64,000 nt of DNA from an uncultured Eubacteriales bacterium (GTDB lineage Bacteria > Bacillota > Clostridia > Oscillospirales > Oscillospiraceae): assembly GCA_900317425.1 (NCBI GenBank), contig ONGR01000001.1, positions 85,368-149,367 on the forward strand, given 5' to 3'. The notes beneath the pieces are model-generated. The model was not told the origin of the DNA and did no database searches. It saw only the letters and a program-made list of their open reading frames with translations. A program made the position numbers and the translations under genes. Positions 1-8,823 of this stretch are shown in pieces. The stretch's first letter is position 1; each line of letters starts with the position of its first letter.

Positions 1-1164
1 AACGTCGCCACCCGCAACAAGTATCTCAAGGAATTCGGCGATAAGGAAGGCCCCTATCTGTACATCATCGTGGCCACCGGTAATATCTATGAGGATATCA
101 TCCAGGCCAAGGCCGGTGCCAAGCAGGGCGCCGACATCATCGCCGTCATCCGTACCACCGGTCAGTCCCTGCTGGACTACGTGCCTTACGGCGCCACCAC
201 CGAGGGCTTCGGCGGCACCTACGCCACCCAGGAGAACTTCCGCCTGATGCGCGCCGCGCTGGACGAGGTGGGCGAGGAGCAGCACCGCTACATCCGCCTG
301 TGCAACTATTGCTCCGGCCTGTGCATGCCCGAGATCGCCGCCATGGGCGCTCTGGAGCGTCTGGACGTCATGCTGAACGACGCTCTGTACGGCATCCTGT
401 TCCGCGACATCAACATGCAGCGCACCATCGTGGACCAGTTCTTCTCCCGCGTCATCAACGGCTATACCGGCGTCATCATCAACACCGGTGAGGACAACTA
501 CCTGACCACCGACGACGCCATTACCTCCGCCCACACCGTGCTGGCCTCCCAGTTCCTGAACGAGGCGTTCGCTCTGTCCGCCGGCATGCGTGAGGAGCAG
601 ATGGGCCTCGGCCACGCCTTCGAGATGGATCCCTCCGTGGAGAACACCTTCCTGTTTGAGCTGGCCCAGGCGCAGATGGCCCGCGAGATCTTCCCCAAGG
701 CTCCCCTGAAGTACATGCCTCCCACCAAGTTCATGACCGGCAACATCTTCCGCGGCCACATCCAGGATGCCCTGTTCAACATGGTCACCATCCTCACCGG
801 CCAGAAGCTGCACCTGCTGGGCATGATGACCGAGGCGATCCACACCCCGTTCATGTCTGACCGCGCCCTGTCCATCGAGAATGCGCAGTACATCTTCCGC
901 ACCATGAAGGATCTGGGCAGCGAGCTGACCTACAAGGAGAACGGCATCATCCGCAACCGCGCCAACGAGGTGCTGGTGAAGGCCACGGATCTGCTGAAGG
1001 AGATCGAGAAGCTGGGCCTGTTCACCACCATCGAGAAGGGCATCTTCGCCGACGTAAAGCGTCCCAAGGACGGCGGCAAGGGCCTGGCCGGCGTTGTGGT
1101 CAAGGACGAGAAGCACTTCAACCCGTTTGTGGAAGTGATGAAAGGTAAGGTGGCAGGAGAATGA
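1..1164 (+). CDS. kamD: Lysine 5,6-aminomutase alpha subunit, 5' end missing
   Basis: The reading frame is open from base 1, so the gene starts upstream; 387 codons remain of a family that is usually about 515 residues, so roughly the first quarter is missing. KamD is the PLP- and adenosylcobalamin-dependent large subunit that moves the terminal amino group of D-lysine or L-beta-lysine from C6 to C5 in anaerobic lysine fermentation. I recognise the protein by overall sequence, and the call is secured by the KamE gene that overlaps its stop by 4 bp (ATGA). The first in-frame start inside the window (GTG at 70) is only a window-edge artefact. Confidence 0.9.
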   Translation, partial: NVATRNKYLKEFGDKEGPYLYIIVATGNIYEDIIQAKAGAKQGADIIAVIRTTGQSLLDYVPYGATTEGFGGTYATQENFRLMRAALDEVGEEQHRYIRLCNYCSGLCMPEIAAMGALERLDVMLNDALYGILFRDINMQRTIVDQFFSRVINGYTGVIINTGEDNYLTTDDAITSAHTVLASQFLNEAFALSAGMREEQMGLGHAFEMDPSVENTFLFELAQAQMAREIFPKAPLKYMPPTKFMTGNIFRGHIQDALFNMVTILTGQKLHLLGMMTEAIHTPFMSDRALSIENAQYIFRTMKDLGSELTYKENGIIRNRANEVLVKATDLLKEIEKLGLFTTIEKGIFADVKRPKDGGKGLAGVVVKDEKHFNPFVEVMKGKVAGE

Positions 1165-1949
1165 GCAGCGGACTGTATAACACCCATAAAATCGATTTCG
1201 ACACCACGCTGGACCTGACCCGCCTGAAGCCCTACGGCGATACCATGAACGACGGTAAGGTGCAGACCAGCTTCACCCTGCCCGTCAAGGACGACGCCCG
1301 CGGCGAAGAGGCCGCCCGCCAGATCGCCAAGAAGATGGGTCTGGAGGAGCCCAACGTGGCGTACCACGCCCCTCTGGACAAGGAGTTCACCTTCTACGTG
1401 GTGTACGGCAGCTGCGTGCACACCATCAACTATGAGGACATCCACGTGATCACCGTCGATTCCGACGTGATGACCATGGAGGAGACCAACGACTATATCC
1501 GCGAGCACATCGGCCGCAAGGTCGTCATGGTGGGTGCCTCCACCGGCACCGACGCCCACACCGTGGGTATCGACGCCATCATGAACCGCAAGGGCTTCGC
1601 CGGCCACTACGGTGTGGAGCGCTACGAGATGGTCGAGGCCTATAACCTGGGTTCCCAGGTCCCCAACGAGGAGTTCATCAAGAAGGCCGTCGAGCTGCAC
1701 GCCGACGCCCTGCTGGTGTCCCAGACCGTCACCCAGAAGGATATCCACATCCAGAACCTGACCAACCTGATCGAGCTGCTGGAGGCCGAGGGCCTGCGCG
1801 ACAAGTTCGTGGTGGTCTGCGGCGGTCCCCGTATCACCCACGAGCTGGCCAAGGAGCTGGGCTATGACGCCGGCTTCGGTTCCGGCACGTACGGCGACGA
1901 CGTGGCCAGCTTCGTGGTCACCGAGATGGTCAAGCGCGGCATGAAGTAA
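1161..1949 (+). CDS. kamE: Lysine 5,6-aminomutase beta subunit
   Basis: A 262-residue protein and the cobalamin-carrying partner of KamD. The base-off B12 motif DxHxxG is at residues 131-136 (DAHTVG), with His133 as the expected cobalt ligand. Lys144 is present; in the characterised clostridial enzyme the equivalent beta-subunit lysine forms the PLP Schiff base. Residues after about 110 form the Rossmann-like B12 domain. The start overlaps the kamD stop, so the subunits are probably translationally coupled. The other lysine-pathway genes (3,5-diaminohexanoate dehydrogenase, the cleavage enzyme and the ammonia lyase) are not in this window and may lie upstream. Confidence 0.95.
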   Translation: MSSGLYNTHKIDFDTTLDLTRLKPYGDTMNDGKVQTSFTLPVKDDARGEEAARQIAKKMGLEEPNVAYHAPLDKEFTFYVVYGSCVHTINYEDIHVITVDSDVMTMEETNDYIREHIGRKVVMVGASTGTDAHTVGIDAIMNRKGFAGHYGVERYEMVEAYNLGSQVPNEEFIKKAVELHADALLVSQTVTQKDIHIQNLTNLIELLEAEGLRDKFVVVCGGPRITHELAKELGYDAGFGSGTYGDDVASFVVTEMVKRGMK

Positions 1950-1975
1950 GAACCGATCTCATACGATCCGGTAAA

Positions 1976-2008
1976 CCGGACGGCCATGAGAGGATCGAGG
2001 CCGTCCGG
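1976..2008 (+). terminator. Hairpin after kamE
   Basis: A perfect 10-bp stem (CCGGACGGCC / GGCCGTCCGG) with a 13-nt loop lies 26 bp after the kamE stop. The U-tract is poor (a short ATTTTTA about 18 bp later), so it may be a weak terminator or an mRNA-stabilising hairpin separating kamDE from atoDA. Confidence 0.4.
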
Positions 2009-2064
2009 CAAGTCACCGTGCGCATTTTTAGTGCAAAAAGGGGGCGAAAGAGGGGAGTGACCCC

Positions 2065-2093
2065 TTGCATTTGCCCTTGAAAGGTGATATTAT
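2065..2093 (+). promoter_or_regulatory. Promoter of atoDA
   Basis: TTGCAT, 17-bp spacer, TATTAT: a good sigma-A match about 75 bp before the atoD ATG. It indicates that atoDA can be transcribed independently of kamDE. Confidence 0.6.
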
Positions 2094-2167
2094 CTGTGTG
2101 TTAAATTTCTGGCAAATTTTTACCCCGGCATTTTAGTCAGTATCAAAACAACAAGGAGGAACACCAA

Positions 2168-2860
2168 ATGGCAAAGAAACCTGTTCTCACTGCCGCCGAG
2201 GCAGCGAAAATGATCCCCGAAGGTGCCACCATTCTGTGCGGCGGCTTCCTGGGCTGCGGCCAGGCTCGTGCGATCGTCAAGGAGCTGGTCAAGCTGGGTA
2301 CCAAGAACCTGACTCTGGTCTGCAACGACATGGCTCGTCAGACCGGCCCCATGGGCGAGGAGTTCTTCGGCATTGCCGAGCTGATCCACAATCATCAGGT
2401 CAGCCGTATCATCGCCACCCACGTGGGCATGACCCCCGAGGTCGGCCAGCAGAAGAACGAGGGTACGCTGGAAGTCAACCTGATCCCCCAGGGCTCCCTG
2501 GCTGAGTGCGTGCGTGCCGGCGGTGCCGGTCTCGGCGGCGTTCTGACTCCCGTTGGCGTTGACACCCTGATCGAGGACAGCCCCCTGTGCCTCGGCAAGC
2601 AGCGCATCAACGGCAAGGATTATCTGCTGATGGCTCCCATCCGCGGCGACTTCGCTCTGCTGGGCACCTACAAGTGCGATGAGTACGGCAACTGCTGGTA
2701 CAAGGGCACCATGCGCAACTTCAACACCGTCATGGCCACTGCCGCTGATACCGTCATCGCCGAGTGCGAGTACATCGTCCCCGTGGGCGAGATCGAGCCC
2801 GAGAACATCCATACCTATGGTATGTGCGTTGACTACATCGTGGAAGGAGACAGAAAGTAA
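2168..2860 (+). CDS. atoD: CoA-transferase family I, alpha subunit (butyryl-CoA:acetoacetate type)
   Basis: A 230-residue protein with the small-subunit signatures of class I CoA-transferases: an N-terminal glycine-rich CoA-binding stretch (GGFLGCG, about residues 25-31) and the PQGSLAE...GGAG block near 108-120. With AtoA it would move CoA between butyryl-CoA and acetoacetate, the step that releases butyrate in lysine fermentation. That substrate choice is inferred from the kamDE neighbourhood; an acetate or propionate transferase cannot be excluded. A strong AAGGAGGA ribosome site lies 8 bp before the ATG. The stop overlaps the atoA start (TAATG). Confidence 0.88.
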   Translation: MAKKPVLTAAEAAKMIPEGATILCGGFLGCGQARAIVKELVKLGTKNLTLVCNDMARQTGPMGEEFFGIAELIHNHQVSRIIATHVGMTPEVGQQKNEGTLEVNLIPQGSLAECVRAGGAGLGGVLTPVGVDTLIEDSPLCLGKQRINGKDYLLMAPIRGDFALLGTYKCDEYGNCWYKGTMRNFNTVMATAADTVIAECEYIVPVGEIEPENIHTYGMCVDYIVEGDRK

Positions 2861-3528
2861 TGGAAAAGTCTGAAATCAAGGCCTTTATTGCCAAGCGCTG
2901 CGCCAAAGAGCTGAAGAACGGCGATGTTGTCAACCTGGGTATCGGCCTGCCCACCATGATCCCCTCCTACCTGCCCGAGGGCGTTGAGCTGATCATCCAC
3001 GCTGAGCTGGGTATCGTCGGCGCCGGTGCCACTCCCAAAGAGGGCGACGCCAACTTTGATCCCTACCACGTGATCGACGCCGGCGGCGGCGTGGCCAGCG
3101 TGGCTTACGGCGGCGGCTTCATCGATTCCGCCACCAACTTCGGCCTGATCCGCGGCGGCCACGTGGACGCCTGCTTCCTGGGCGCTCTGGAAGTTGACGC
3201 TCAGGGCAACCTGGCCAACTGGATCATCCCCGGCAAGAAGATGCCCGGCATGGGCGGCGCCATGGACCTGTGCGTCGGTGCCAAGAACTGCATCGTCTGC
3301 ATGGAGCACACCGCCAAGGGCAACCCCAAGATCCTGGAGAAGTGCCGTCTGCCCCTGACCGCCTCTCACTGCGTGAACAAGATCATCACCGAGATGTGCG
3401 TGTTCGAGGTCGATGACGAGGGTCTGATCATGACCGAGTACAACCCCGAGTTCACCATCGATGAGATCCGTGCCGCTACCGCTGCACACTTCCGCATCGC
3501 TGTGAGCCTGAAGAGCATGCTCCACTAA
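2860..3528 (+). CDS. atoA: CoA-transferase family I, beta subunit
   Basis: A 222-residue beta subunit of the same transferase. Glu49 in the HAELGIVG segment aligns with the glutamate that forms the covalent glutamyl-CoA intermediate (E in the SENG motif of other class I enzymes). The start overlaps the atoD stop by one base, so the two chains are co-translated. A strong bidirectional terminator follows, closing the lysine/butyrate module. Confidence 0.88.
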   Translation: MEKSEIKAFIAKRCAKELKNGDVVNLGIGLPTMIPSYLPEGVELIIHAELGIVGAGATPKEGDANFDPYHVIDAGGGVASVAYGGGFIDSATNFGLIRGGHVDACFLGALEVDAQGNLANWIIPGKKMPGMGGAMDLCVGAKNCIVCMEHTAKGNPKILEKCRLPLTASHCVNKIITEMCVFEVDDEGLIMTEYNPEFTIDEIRAATAAHFRIAVSLKSMLH

Positions 3529-3545
3529 GCTGTTCCCAAGTTCAT

Positions 3546-3580
3546 AAAAAATCACCTGCCGTGAGGCAGGTGATTTTTTT
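3546..3580. terminator. Bidirectional terminator between atoA and nhaC
   Basis: A-tract, stem ATCACCTGCC / GGCAGGTGAT, 4-nt loop, then seven T. It serves atoA on the plus strand and the convergent antiporter gene on the minus strand. Confidence 0.9.
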
Positions 3581-4949
3581 ATTTCCTTGTTGTTCGGCGC
3601 TGTTTCAAAACGGCGTAGATGACGGCGGCAAACAGCATGCCGTAGTTGTAGAAGGCGTAGGGGAGATAGTGGAGGGTCCCCACGCCCAGCACCCCGGCCA
3701 TGAACATGCCGCAGGTGTTCCATGGCACCAGCGCCGAGGTCAGTGCTCCGCCCACGCCGATGCCCAGCGCCAGATCCAGCCGCGCCGCGCCCTGACTGTC
3801 ATAGGCTGCGGCGTACATCTTCCCCGGCAGGGCAATGGCGATGTACTGGTCGGGGAGCAGGACGTTGACCCCCACGCTGGTGAAGACGGTGGCGGCCATC
3901 AGCGCCGGGAAGCTGCGGAGGCGCCGGATCAGGGGCGTCATCAGAGCGGGCATCTGCCCGGTGTGTTCCATGATGCCGCCGAAGGACATGGCCAGCACGA
4001 TGATGACGATGGTGCCCGCCATGGACCACATGCCGCCGGCGGTGAGCAGCTGATCCACCGTGTCCACGCCGGTCTGTCCCCGGTAGCCGCCCCAGATGCA
4101 CCGGACCATACCGCCCACGGTGGCGTGCTGCACGATGATCCCGTAGACCGCGCCGGCCAGCGCGCCGATCAGCAGGCTGGGGATAGGCGGGATCTTGACG
4201 AGGATGCAGATGAGCAGGATCACCAGCGGCAGAAAGTTCAGCGGTCCGATGGAAAAGGTTTGATTGAGCGTCTCGCTGACGGACAGGATCTGCGCCGGCG
4301 ACGCGCCGCCTGCGCCGCCGTACCGCCAGCCCAGCAGGGCATAGACGCCCAGGGTGAGCAGCAGCATGGGGGCAGCCACCTTGAAGATGTTGCGGATGCT
4401 GTCAAAGACGTTGACCTCCGCCACGGCGGCGGCCAGATTGGTGGTGTCGGCCAGCGGGGACAGCTTGTCGCCCACGTAGGACCCGGAGATCACGGCGCCC
4501 GCCGCCAGGGGCAGGGGCACGCCGAAGGCCCGCGCGATGCCCATGAAGGCCAGCCCCACCGTGCCCGCCGTGCCCCAGGAGCCCAGCACCATGGAGAGAA
4601 TGGCGCATACCAGCATGGCGCTGGCGAGAAACAGCCGGGGGGAGATAAGCCGCAGACCCCAGCAGATCATGGCCGGCACCACGCCCGCCGCGATCCACAC
4701 GCCGATCAGCGCGCCGATGAGCAGCAGGATGCAGATGGCCTCCAGGGCCTGACGCACGCTCTGTACCACGCCTGCGCCGATCTCCCGGGGCGCGCAGCCG
4801 CCGATCAGAGCCGCCGCGGCGGCGATCAGGCAGCCCAGCAGCAGGGGGATCTGGGGCTCCAGGTGCCAAACCGCCAGACAGAGGAACATCACCACCGTGG
4901 TGCAGAGAAAACTCCCCAGAGCCAGGGGAAGGGGAAAACGCTTCTTCAT
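3579..4949 (-). CDS. nhaC: Na+/H+ antiporter, NhaC family
   Basis: A 456-residue polytopic membrane protein with about 11-12 hydrophobic segments. The block SGSYVGDKLSPLADTTNLAA near the middle is the NhaC hallmark, with an aspartate in a transmembrane segment. It should exchange cytoplasmic Na+ for H+; relatives also swap organic ions such as malate and lactate, so the exact substrate is open. I start it at the methionine before KKRFPLPLALG, where the first membrane segment begins; the open frame extends 36 codons upstream. A GGAGGT lies about 12 nt upstream, slightly far. Confidence 0.85.
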   Translation of the reverse strand: MKKRFPLPLALGSFLCTTVVMFLCLAVWHLEPQIPLLLGCLIAAAAALIGGCAPREIGAGVVQSVRQALEAICILLLIGALIGVWIAAGVVPAMICWGLRLISPRLFLASAMLVCAILSMVLGSWGTAGTVGLAFMGIARAFGVPLPLAAGAVISGSYVGDKLSPLADTTNLAAAVAEVNVFDSIRNIFKVAAPMLLLTLGVYALLGWRYGGAGGASPAQILSVSETLNQTFSIGPLNFLPLVILLICILVKIPPIPSLLIGALAGAVYGIIVQHATVGGMVRCIWGGYRGQTGVDTVDQLLTAGGMWSMAGTIVIIVLAMSFGGIMEHTGQMPALMTPLIRRLRSFPALMAATVFTSVGVNVLLPDQYIAIALPGKMYAAAYDSQGAARLDLALGIGVGGALTSALVPWNTCGMFMAGVLGVGTLHYLPYAFYNYGMLFAAVIYAVLKQRRTTRK

Positions 4950-5004
4950 TTGCCGACAAATACCTCCGAACATTCTGTTTTTTCCATGATAGTCCAAAAA
5001 CATC

Positions 5005-5033
5005 TTGCTGTCAAATGGCCAAGGCCGTATAAT
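5005..5033 (+). promoter_or_regulatory. Promoter of the PhzF-like gene
   Basis: TTGCTG, 17-bp spacer, TATAAT, 23 bp before the gene. It lies in the upstream region shared with the divergent antiporter gene. Confidence 0.7.
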
Positions 5034-5055
5034 GGGGTCAGAAAGGATGTGACGC

Positions 5056-5916
5056 ATGATGCAGGCCTACGTGATGGACGCCTTTTCCGCCCGGCTTTTC
5101 GGCGGCAACCAGGCCGGCGTGGTGCTGCCGGACCGCCCCCTGGAGGACGGATTGATGCAGCAGATCGCCGCCGAGTTCAAGCATTCCGAGACTGCCTTCG
5201 TAACAAAAAATGACGATGGAAGTGTAAACCTCCGATACTTTACACCCGCCGGAGAAGTGGACCTCTGCGGTCATGCCACCATCGCCAGCTTTGCCCTGCT
5301 GCGGAAGCTGGAGCGGATCGGCGACGGCGACTGCATCGCCCATACCCGCTCCGGCGATCTGAACATCGCCATTGGGGGCGAAACGGTTTGGATGGACATG
5401 GCGCCGCCCCAATTGCTCCGCACGCTGACAGGGGACGAGGCGGCGGAGCTCTACGCCGCCTACGGCCTTACCCCGGCGGACTGTCCGGAGGGATTTCCCG
5501 CCAAGATCATCACCACCGGCCTGGCGGATATCATGCTGCCCGTCCGGGATCACGACACGCTGATGCGAGCCGTCCAGAACGAGGCGGCCGTGACGGAGCT
5601 CTCCCGCCGCTATGACTGCGTGGGCGTCCACATGTTCTGCCCCGGCGATGACACCTGCACCGCCTGGTGCAGCAACTTCGCCCCGCTGTACGACATCCCG
5701 GAGGAGTGCGCCACCGGCACCTCCAACGGCGCCCTGACCTATTATCTCTATCAGCAGGGCATGGTTCGTCCCGGTGATGAAAACGTGTTCATCCAGGGCG
5801 AGCACATGGGCCGTCCCTCGGAGATCCGCAGCCGCCTGACGGCGGATGGCGGCACGGTGCTGATCCGGGTCGGCGGCCGCGCCGTCATGAGCATGAGCTG
5901 TGAGTTGAAGATCTGA
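5056..5916 (+). CDS. PhzF family isomerase
   Basis: A 286-residue protein of the PhzF/YddE fold, two similar halves of diaminopimelate-epimerase type. Glu45 in HSETAFV is the catalytic residue of PhzF, and the GNQAG and DLCGHAT segments are the usual substrate-pocket motifs. Family members isomerise small hydrophobic acids; most bacterial copies, including this one without phenazine genes, have unknown substrates. The start is a tandem ATGATG; the first is given. A private promoter upstream and terminator downstream make it monocistronic. Confidence 0.85.
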   Translation: MMQAYVMDAFSARLFGGNQAGVVLPDRPLEDGLMQQIAAEFKHSETAFVTKNDDGSVNLRYFTPAGEVDLCGHATIASFALLRKLERIGDGDCIAHTRSGDLNIAIGGETVWMDMAPPQLLRTLTGDEAAELYAAYGLTPADCPEGFPAKIITTGLADIMLPVRDHDTLMRAVQNEAAVTELSRRYDCVGVHMFCPGDDTCTAWCSNFAPLYDIPEECATGTSNGALTYYLYQQGMVRPGDENVFIQGEHMGRPSEIRSRLTADGGTVLIRVGGRAVMSMSCELKI

Positions 5917-5934
5917 CCGAAAGGATAAAAGAAA

Positions 5935-5961
5935 CCTCCCGCCGCCGGCGGGAGGTCTTTT
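5935..5961. terminator. Terminator after PhzF-like gene
   Basis: Stem CCTCCCGCC / GGCGGGAGG with a 3-nt loop, flanked by AAAGAAA and TCTTTT, so it can act for both convergent genes. Confidence 0.85.
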
Positions 5962-5976
5962 ATGTATCAGGTGAAA

Positions 5977-6870
5977 TCAGTCGGTGGTCTCGCTCTTCTG
6001 GGTCAGGAACACGCCCACGGTGATCAGCACGGCGCCGACGATGCCCATGACGGAGATGGATTCATCCAGCAGCAGCCAGCCTACCACCAGCGTCACGAAG
6101 GGGGAGGCGTATAGGTAGTTGTTGGTGACCACCACGCCCAGCCGCTGGAAGGCGATGTTCCAGATGGCGAAGCACACGGCGTTGCCGAACACGGCCAGGA
6201 ACAGCCAGCTCAGCAGTACCTTGGGCTGAGTGAACAGGGGGGTGAGATCCGGCATGCCGTCGGTGAGCAGCATCAGGGGGATGGCGGTGAGGAAGGCCCA
6301 CAGCATGACCCGGCGGGTGACGATAAAGTTATCGTAGCGCTCGGTGTACTTCTTGATGAGGATGGAGTAGACCGCCCAGGCCACGGCGGCGGCCAGAGCC
6401 AGCACGTCGCCCAGGGGGCTCAGATGGAAGTTGAGACTGCCGTTGAGCACCACCAGCACCACGCCGGCGATGGCCACCAGCGAGCCGATGTAGACGAATC
6501 TGCCCAGCTTCTCGTTGGTGCGGCTGAACAGCTGTGCCAGCATCACGGTGAAGATGGGGGACAGGGACACGATGATGCTGACGTTGGCGGCGTAGGTATA
6601 GGTGAGGGCGGTGTTCTGCAGGAAGAAGTAGAAGCTGCCGCCGGTGATGCCGATGAGCACGAACATCAGCTCATCCTTCAGCGGCAGGCGCAGGAATTTG
6701 GGCCGCATGACCAGCAGCGCCACGTAGGCCAGGGCCATCCGCAGGGGGATGATCTGGATGGCGGTGTAGCCGGCGGCCAGCAGGTTCTTGGTCAGTACGT
6801 AGCAGCTGCCCCACACCACGATGGTGAACAGGGCGAACATGTGGCCCAGGGTCTTTTGAGTGGTTGACAT
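5977..6870 (-). CDS. EamA/DMT family permease
   Basis: A 297-residue membrane protein with ten hydrophobic segments in two repeats, the layout of drug/metabolite transporters of the EamA type. The N-terminal GSCYVLTKNLL and the second-half AVAWAVYSILIKKY segments are typical. The substrate cannot be told from sequence; amino acid or metabolite export is common in the family. The chosen ATG (MSTTQK) has GAGGAGAG 8 nt upstream; the open frame runs 23 codons further but without a ribosome site. Confidence 0.8.
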   Translation of the reverse strand: MSTTQKTLGHMFALFTIVVWGSCYVLTKNLLAAGYTAIQIIPLRMALAYVALLVMRPKFLRLPLKDELMFVLIGITGGSFYFFLQNTALTYTYAANVSIIVSLSPIFTVMLAQLFSRTNEKLGRFVYIGSLVAIAGVVLVVLNGSLNFHLSPLGDVLALAAAVAWAVYSILIKKYTERYDNFIVTRRVMLWAFLTAIPLMLLTDGMPDLTPLFTQPKVLLSWLFLAVFGNAVCFAIWNIAFQRLGVVVTNNYLYASPFVTLVVGWLLLDESISVMGIVGAVLITVGVFLTQKSETTD

Positions 6871-6916
6871 GGTATCTCTCTCCTCACGTGATAAACTGGA
6901 TCGGTCCGGATGGGAA

Positions 6917-6940
6917 AAATGCCCGGCGGCGCCGGGCATT
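6917..6940 (-). terminator. Terminator of the LCP gene
   Basis: Stem ATGCCCGGC / GCCGGGCAT with a 3-nt loop followed on the minus strand by TTTT, just after the LCP stop codon. Confidence 0.75.
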
Positions 6941-6963
6941 TGGGTTGGTGATCAAGGTTCGGC

Positions 6964-8526
6964 TCAATAGCCCACGTCGTCCTCTTCCGGTACCACGGGG
7001 ATCTCGCCGTCCATGACCTGGCGGATCAGCTCCTTGGCGGTGTTGACGGTGTCGTAATCGGGGGGCATGACCCAGGCGTAGCCGTAGGTGTAGGTGTACT
7101 GGGTGGTGTCGCCGTAGCCCATGCCCACGGAGTAGGTGGTGATGTTCCAGTCGTCGCCGCTCTTCTGATAGAGCTTTGCCAGCTTGGTCATCTCCTCGTA
7201 GCTGAGGTTGGTGATGAAGGAGTCGGACACGGCCTTGAGGAAGCCCTGGAAATTGCCCAGCACGGCGGAGGAGGACGCCTTCTCCACGATGCCCTTGATG
7301 ACGGTCATCTGGTTCTTGCCGCGCTGACTGTCGCCGTCTACGAAGGCGGACCGCTCCCGGGAGAAGGCCAGGGCCTCGCGGCCGGTGAGATGTACCTTGC
7401 CCTCGGGGAAATAGAAGGCCTGGTCGGAGTATCCGTTGCCGTCCTCGTTGGGCATCTCCATGGCGGTGGTGTAGAACTCCATGGGGGATTCCACGTCGAT
7501 GCCGCCCATGGCGTCCACGATGTCGATCAGACCGTTGAAGTTGACCCGGACGTAATAGGGCGTGTTGATGCCGTAGAGGTCGTCCAGGGTTTTCATGGAC
7601 TCGTCGATGCCGTACACGCCGGCGTGGGTCAGCTTATCCATCTCGCCGTTCATGTGCAGAGGGACGTAGTAGTCGCGGGGGGTGTTGATCAGCAGGACCT
7701 GCCGGGTGGAGGGATTGACCACCGCCAGGATGTTGGTATCGCTGCGGCTGCGGACGCTCAGATCGCTGTCCCGGGCGTCGGTGCCGCTGCAGTAGACGAT
7801 GAAGGGGGCGGTGACGTCACCCTGAACGCCGGGCAGATCGATCTCGCGGGTGATGGTGTGCTCGTAGATGATGCGGGTCTGCTGGGAGAAGTCGGCGTAT
7901 TCCTCCTTGTCCTCCAGCAGGGAGATGTAGCCCTTGTTGAGGATGATGGCGCCCACGTTGTCGTCATAGAGGGCGTCCACCAGGTCGGTGAGGGATTCGC
8001 TGGCGCTGGTCTCCACACCGCCCAGAGCCTCGTCCAGGTGGGCCAGCAGCTCCTCGGTGTTGGCGGTGTCCAGCCGCTCGGCGTAGCCGAAGGTGTAGCC
8101 CAGAGTGTCGCTGATCTGCTGGGCGGGATCGTCCGCCGTCACGATGACGCAGATCACGTCGGTCTCCACCAGCCGTCCGGTGATGCGGGCCAGGGCGGCC
8201 TGGGCCGAGCTCACGCCGGACATGCCCCACAGCATGGCCACGCAGAGGAGGGAGGCCACCACGCCGCTGATGAGCTTGCCCATCTTGTTGCTGCGCAGGG
8301 GGGTCTGGATGATGACGCTGGCCGCGTTCACTGCCAGCAGGCCTGCCACCAGCAGGAAGATGTTCTTGCCGGCCAGCAGGTCGGTGGCCATGAGCCGGGC
8401 GAACAGCACCAGGCTGCAGGCCAGCAGCGCGATCATGGAGACGGTGCCGAAATGATCCACCCCGGTGCGCTTGCGCCGGCGGCGGGAGGTGTCGGAGGGA
8501 CGGGGGTTCTGTTCGTGCTGTTTCAT
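6964..8526 (-). CDS. LytR-CpsA-Psr (LCP) family protein
   Basis: A 520-residue membrane-anchored protein: a basic cytoplasmic tail (RRRRKR near 16-21), three hydrophobic segments in the first 120 residues, an extracellular region, and an LCP catalytic domain at roughly residues 255-450. The domain shows the family blocks TNILAVV, LLINTPRDYYV, GGIDV and LTGREALAFSRER. LCP enzymes transfer undecaprenyl-linked wall polymers onto peptidoglycan. The accessory region between membrane and LCP domain is also common in the family. AGGAGTC precedes the ATG; the gene is monocistronic. Confidence 0.87.
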   Translation of the reverse strand: MKQHEQNPRPSDTSRRRRKRTGVDHFGTVSMIALLACSLVLFARLMATDLLAGKNIFLLVAGLLAVNAASVIIQTPLRSNKMGKLISGVVASLLCVAMLWGMSGVSSAQAALARITGRLVETDVICVIVTADDPAQQISDTLGYTFGYAERLDTANTEELLAHLDEALGGVETSASESLTDLVDALYDDNVGAIILNKGYISLLEDKEEYADFSQQTRIIYEHTITREIDLPGVQGDVTAPFIVYCSGTDARDSDLSVRSRSDTNILAVVNPSTRQVLLINTPRDYYVPLHMNGEMDKLTHAGVYGIDESMKTLDDLYGINTPYYVRVNFNGLIDIVDAMGGIDVESPMEFYTTAMEMPNEDGNGYSDQAFYFPEGKVHLTGREALAFSRERSAFVDGDSQRGKNQMTVIKGIVEKASSSAVLGNFQGFLKAVSDSFITNLSYEEMTKLAKLYQKSGDDWNITTYSVGMGYGDTTQYTYTYGYAWVMPPDYDTVNTAKELIRQVMDGEIPVVPEEDDVGY

Positions 8527-8718
8527 AGTTGACTCCTCATTCTATGTAGAGTGGCGCAGGGGACCGCGCCGGGAATTGTAAATAGTCACAGCTTAATATT
8601 ATATACCGCCACTACTGTAAAATCCAGTATAAAATGTAACGAAACGGTGAATTTTTCGACGCCGACAGACGCCATTCCCCACAAAAACTCTTTTTGCCCC
8701 AATTCCCCGGGAAACGGC

Positions 8719-8747
8719 TTGAAGGCGGTGGCGGTTTATGCTACAAT
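8719..8747 (+). promoter_or_regulatory. Promoter of nucleotidyltransferase gene
   Basis: TTGAAG, 17-bp spacer, TACAAT, 76 bp before the start codon. Confidence 0.65.
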
Positions 8748-8823
8748 ATAACCGAATATAATCTGGTATTGTGTGCCGGAGGAGCCGCCTGCAGGCGGCG
8801 AACGAAAAAGGAGGAAGCAGCAA

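Noticed and set aside
930-1841. Long minus-strand open frames opposite kamDE, atoDA and many other genes.
   Set aside because: They are shadows from high GC at third positions, lack ribosome sites, and are rich in His, Gly, Val and Leu as mirror frames are.
3561-5213. A 550-codon plus-strand frame opposite the NhaC gene.
   Set aside because: Mirror frame of a strongly GC3-biased membrane protein; the hydrophobic segments and NhaC motif are on the minus strand.
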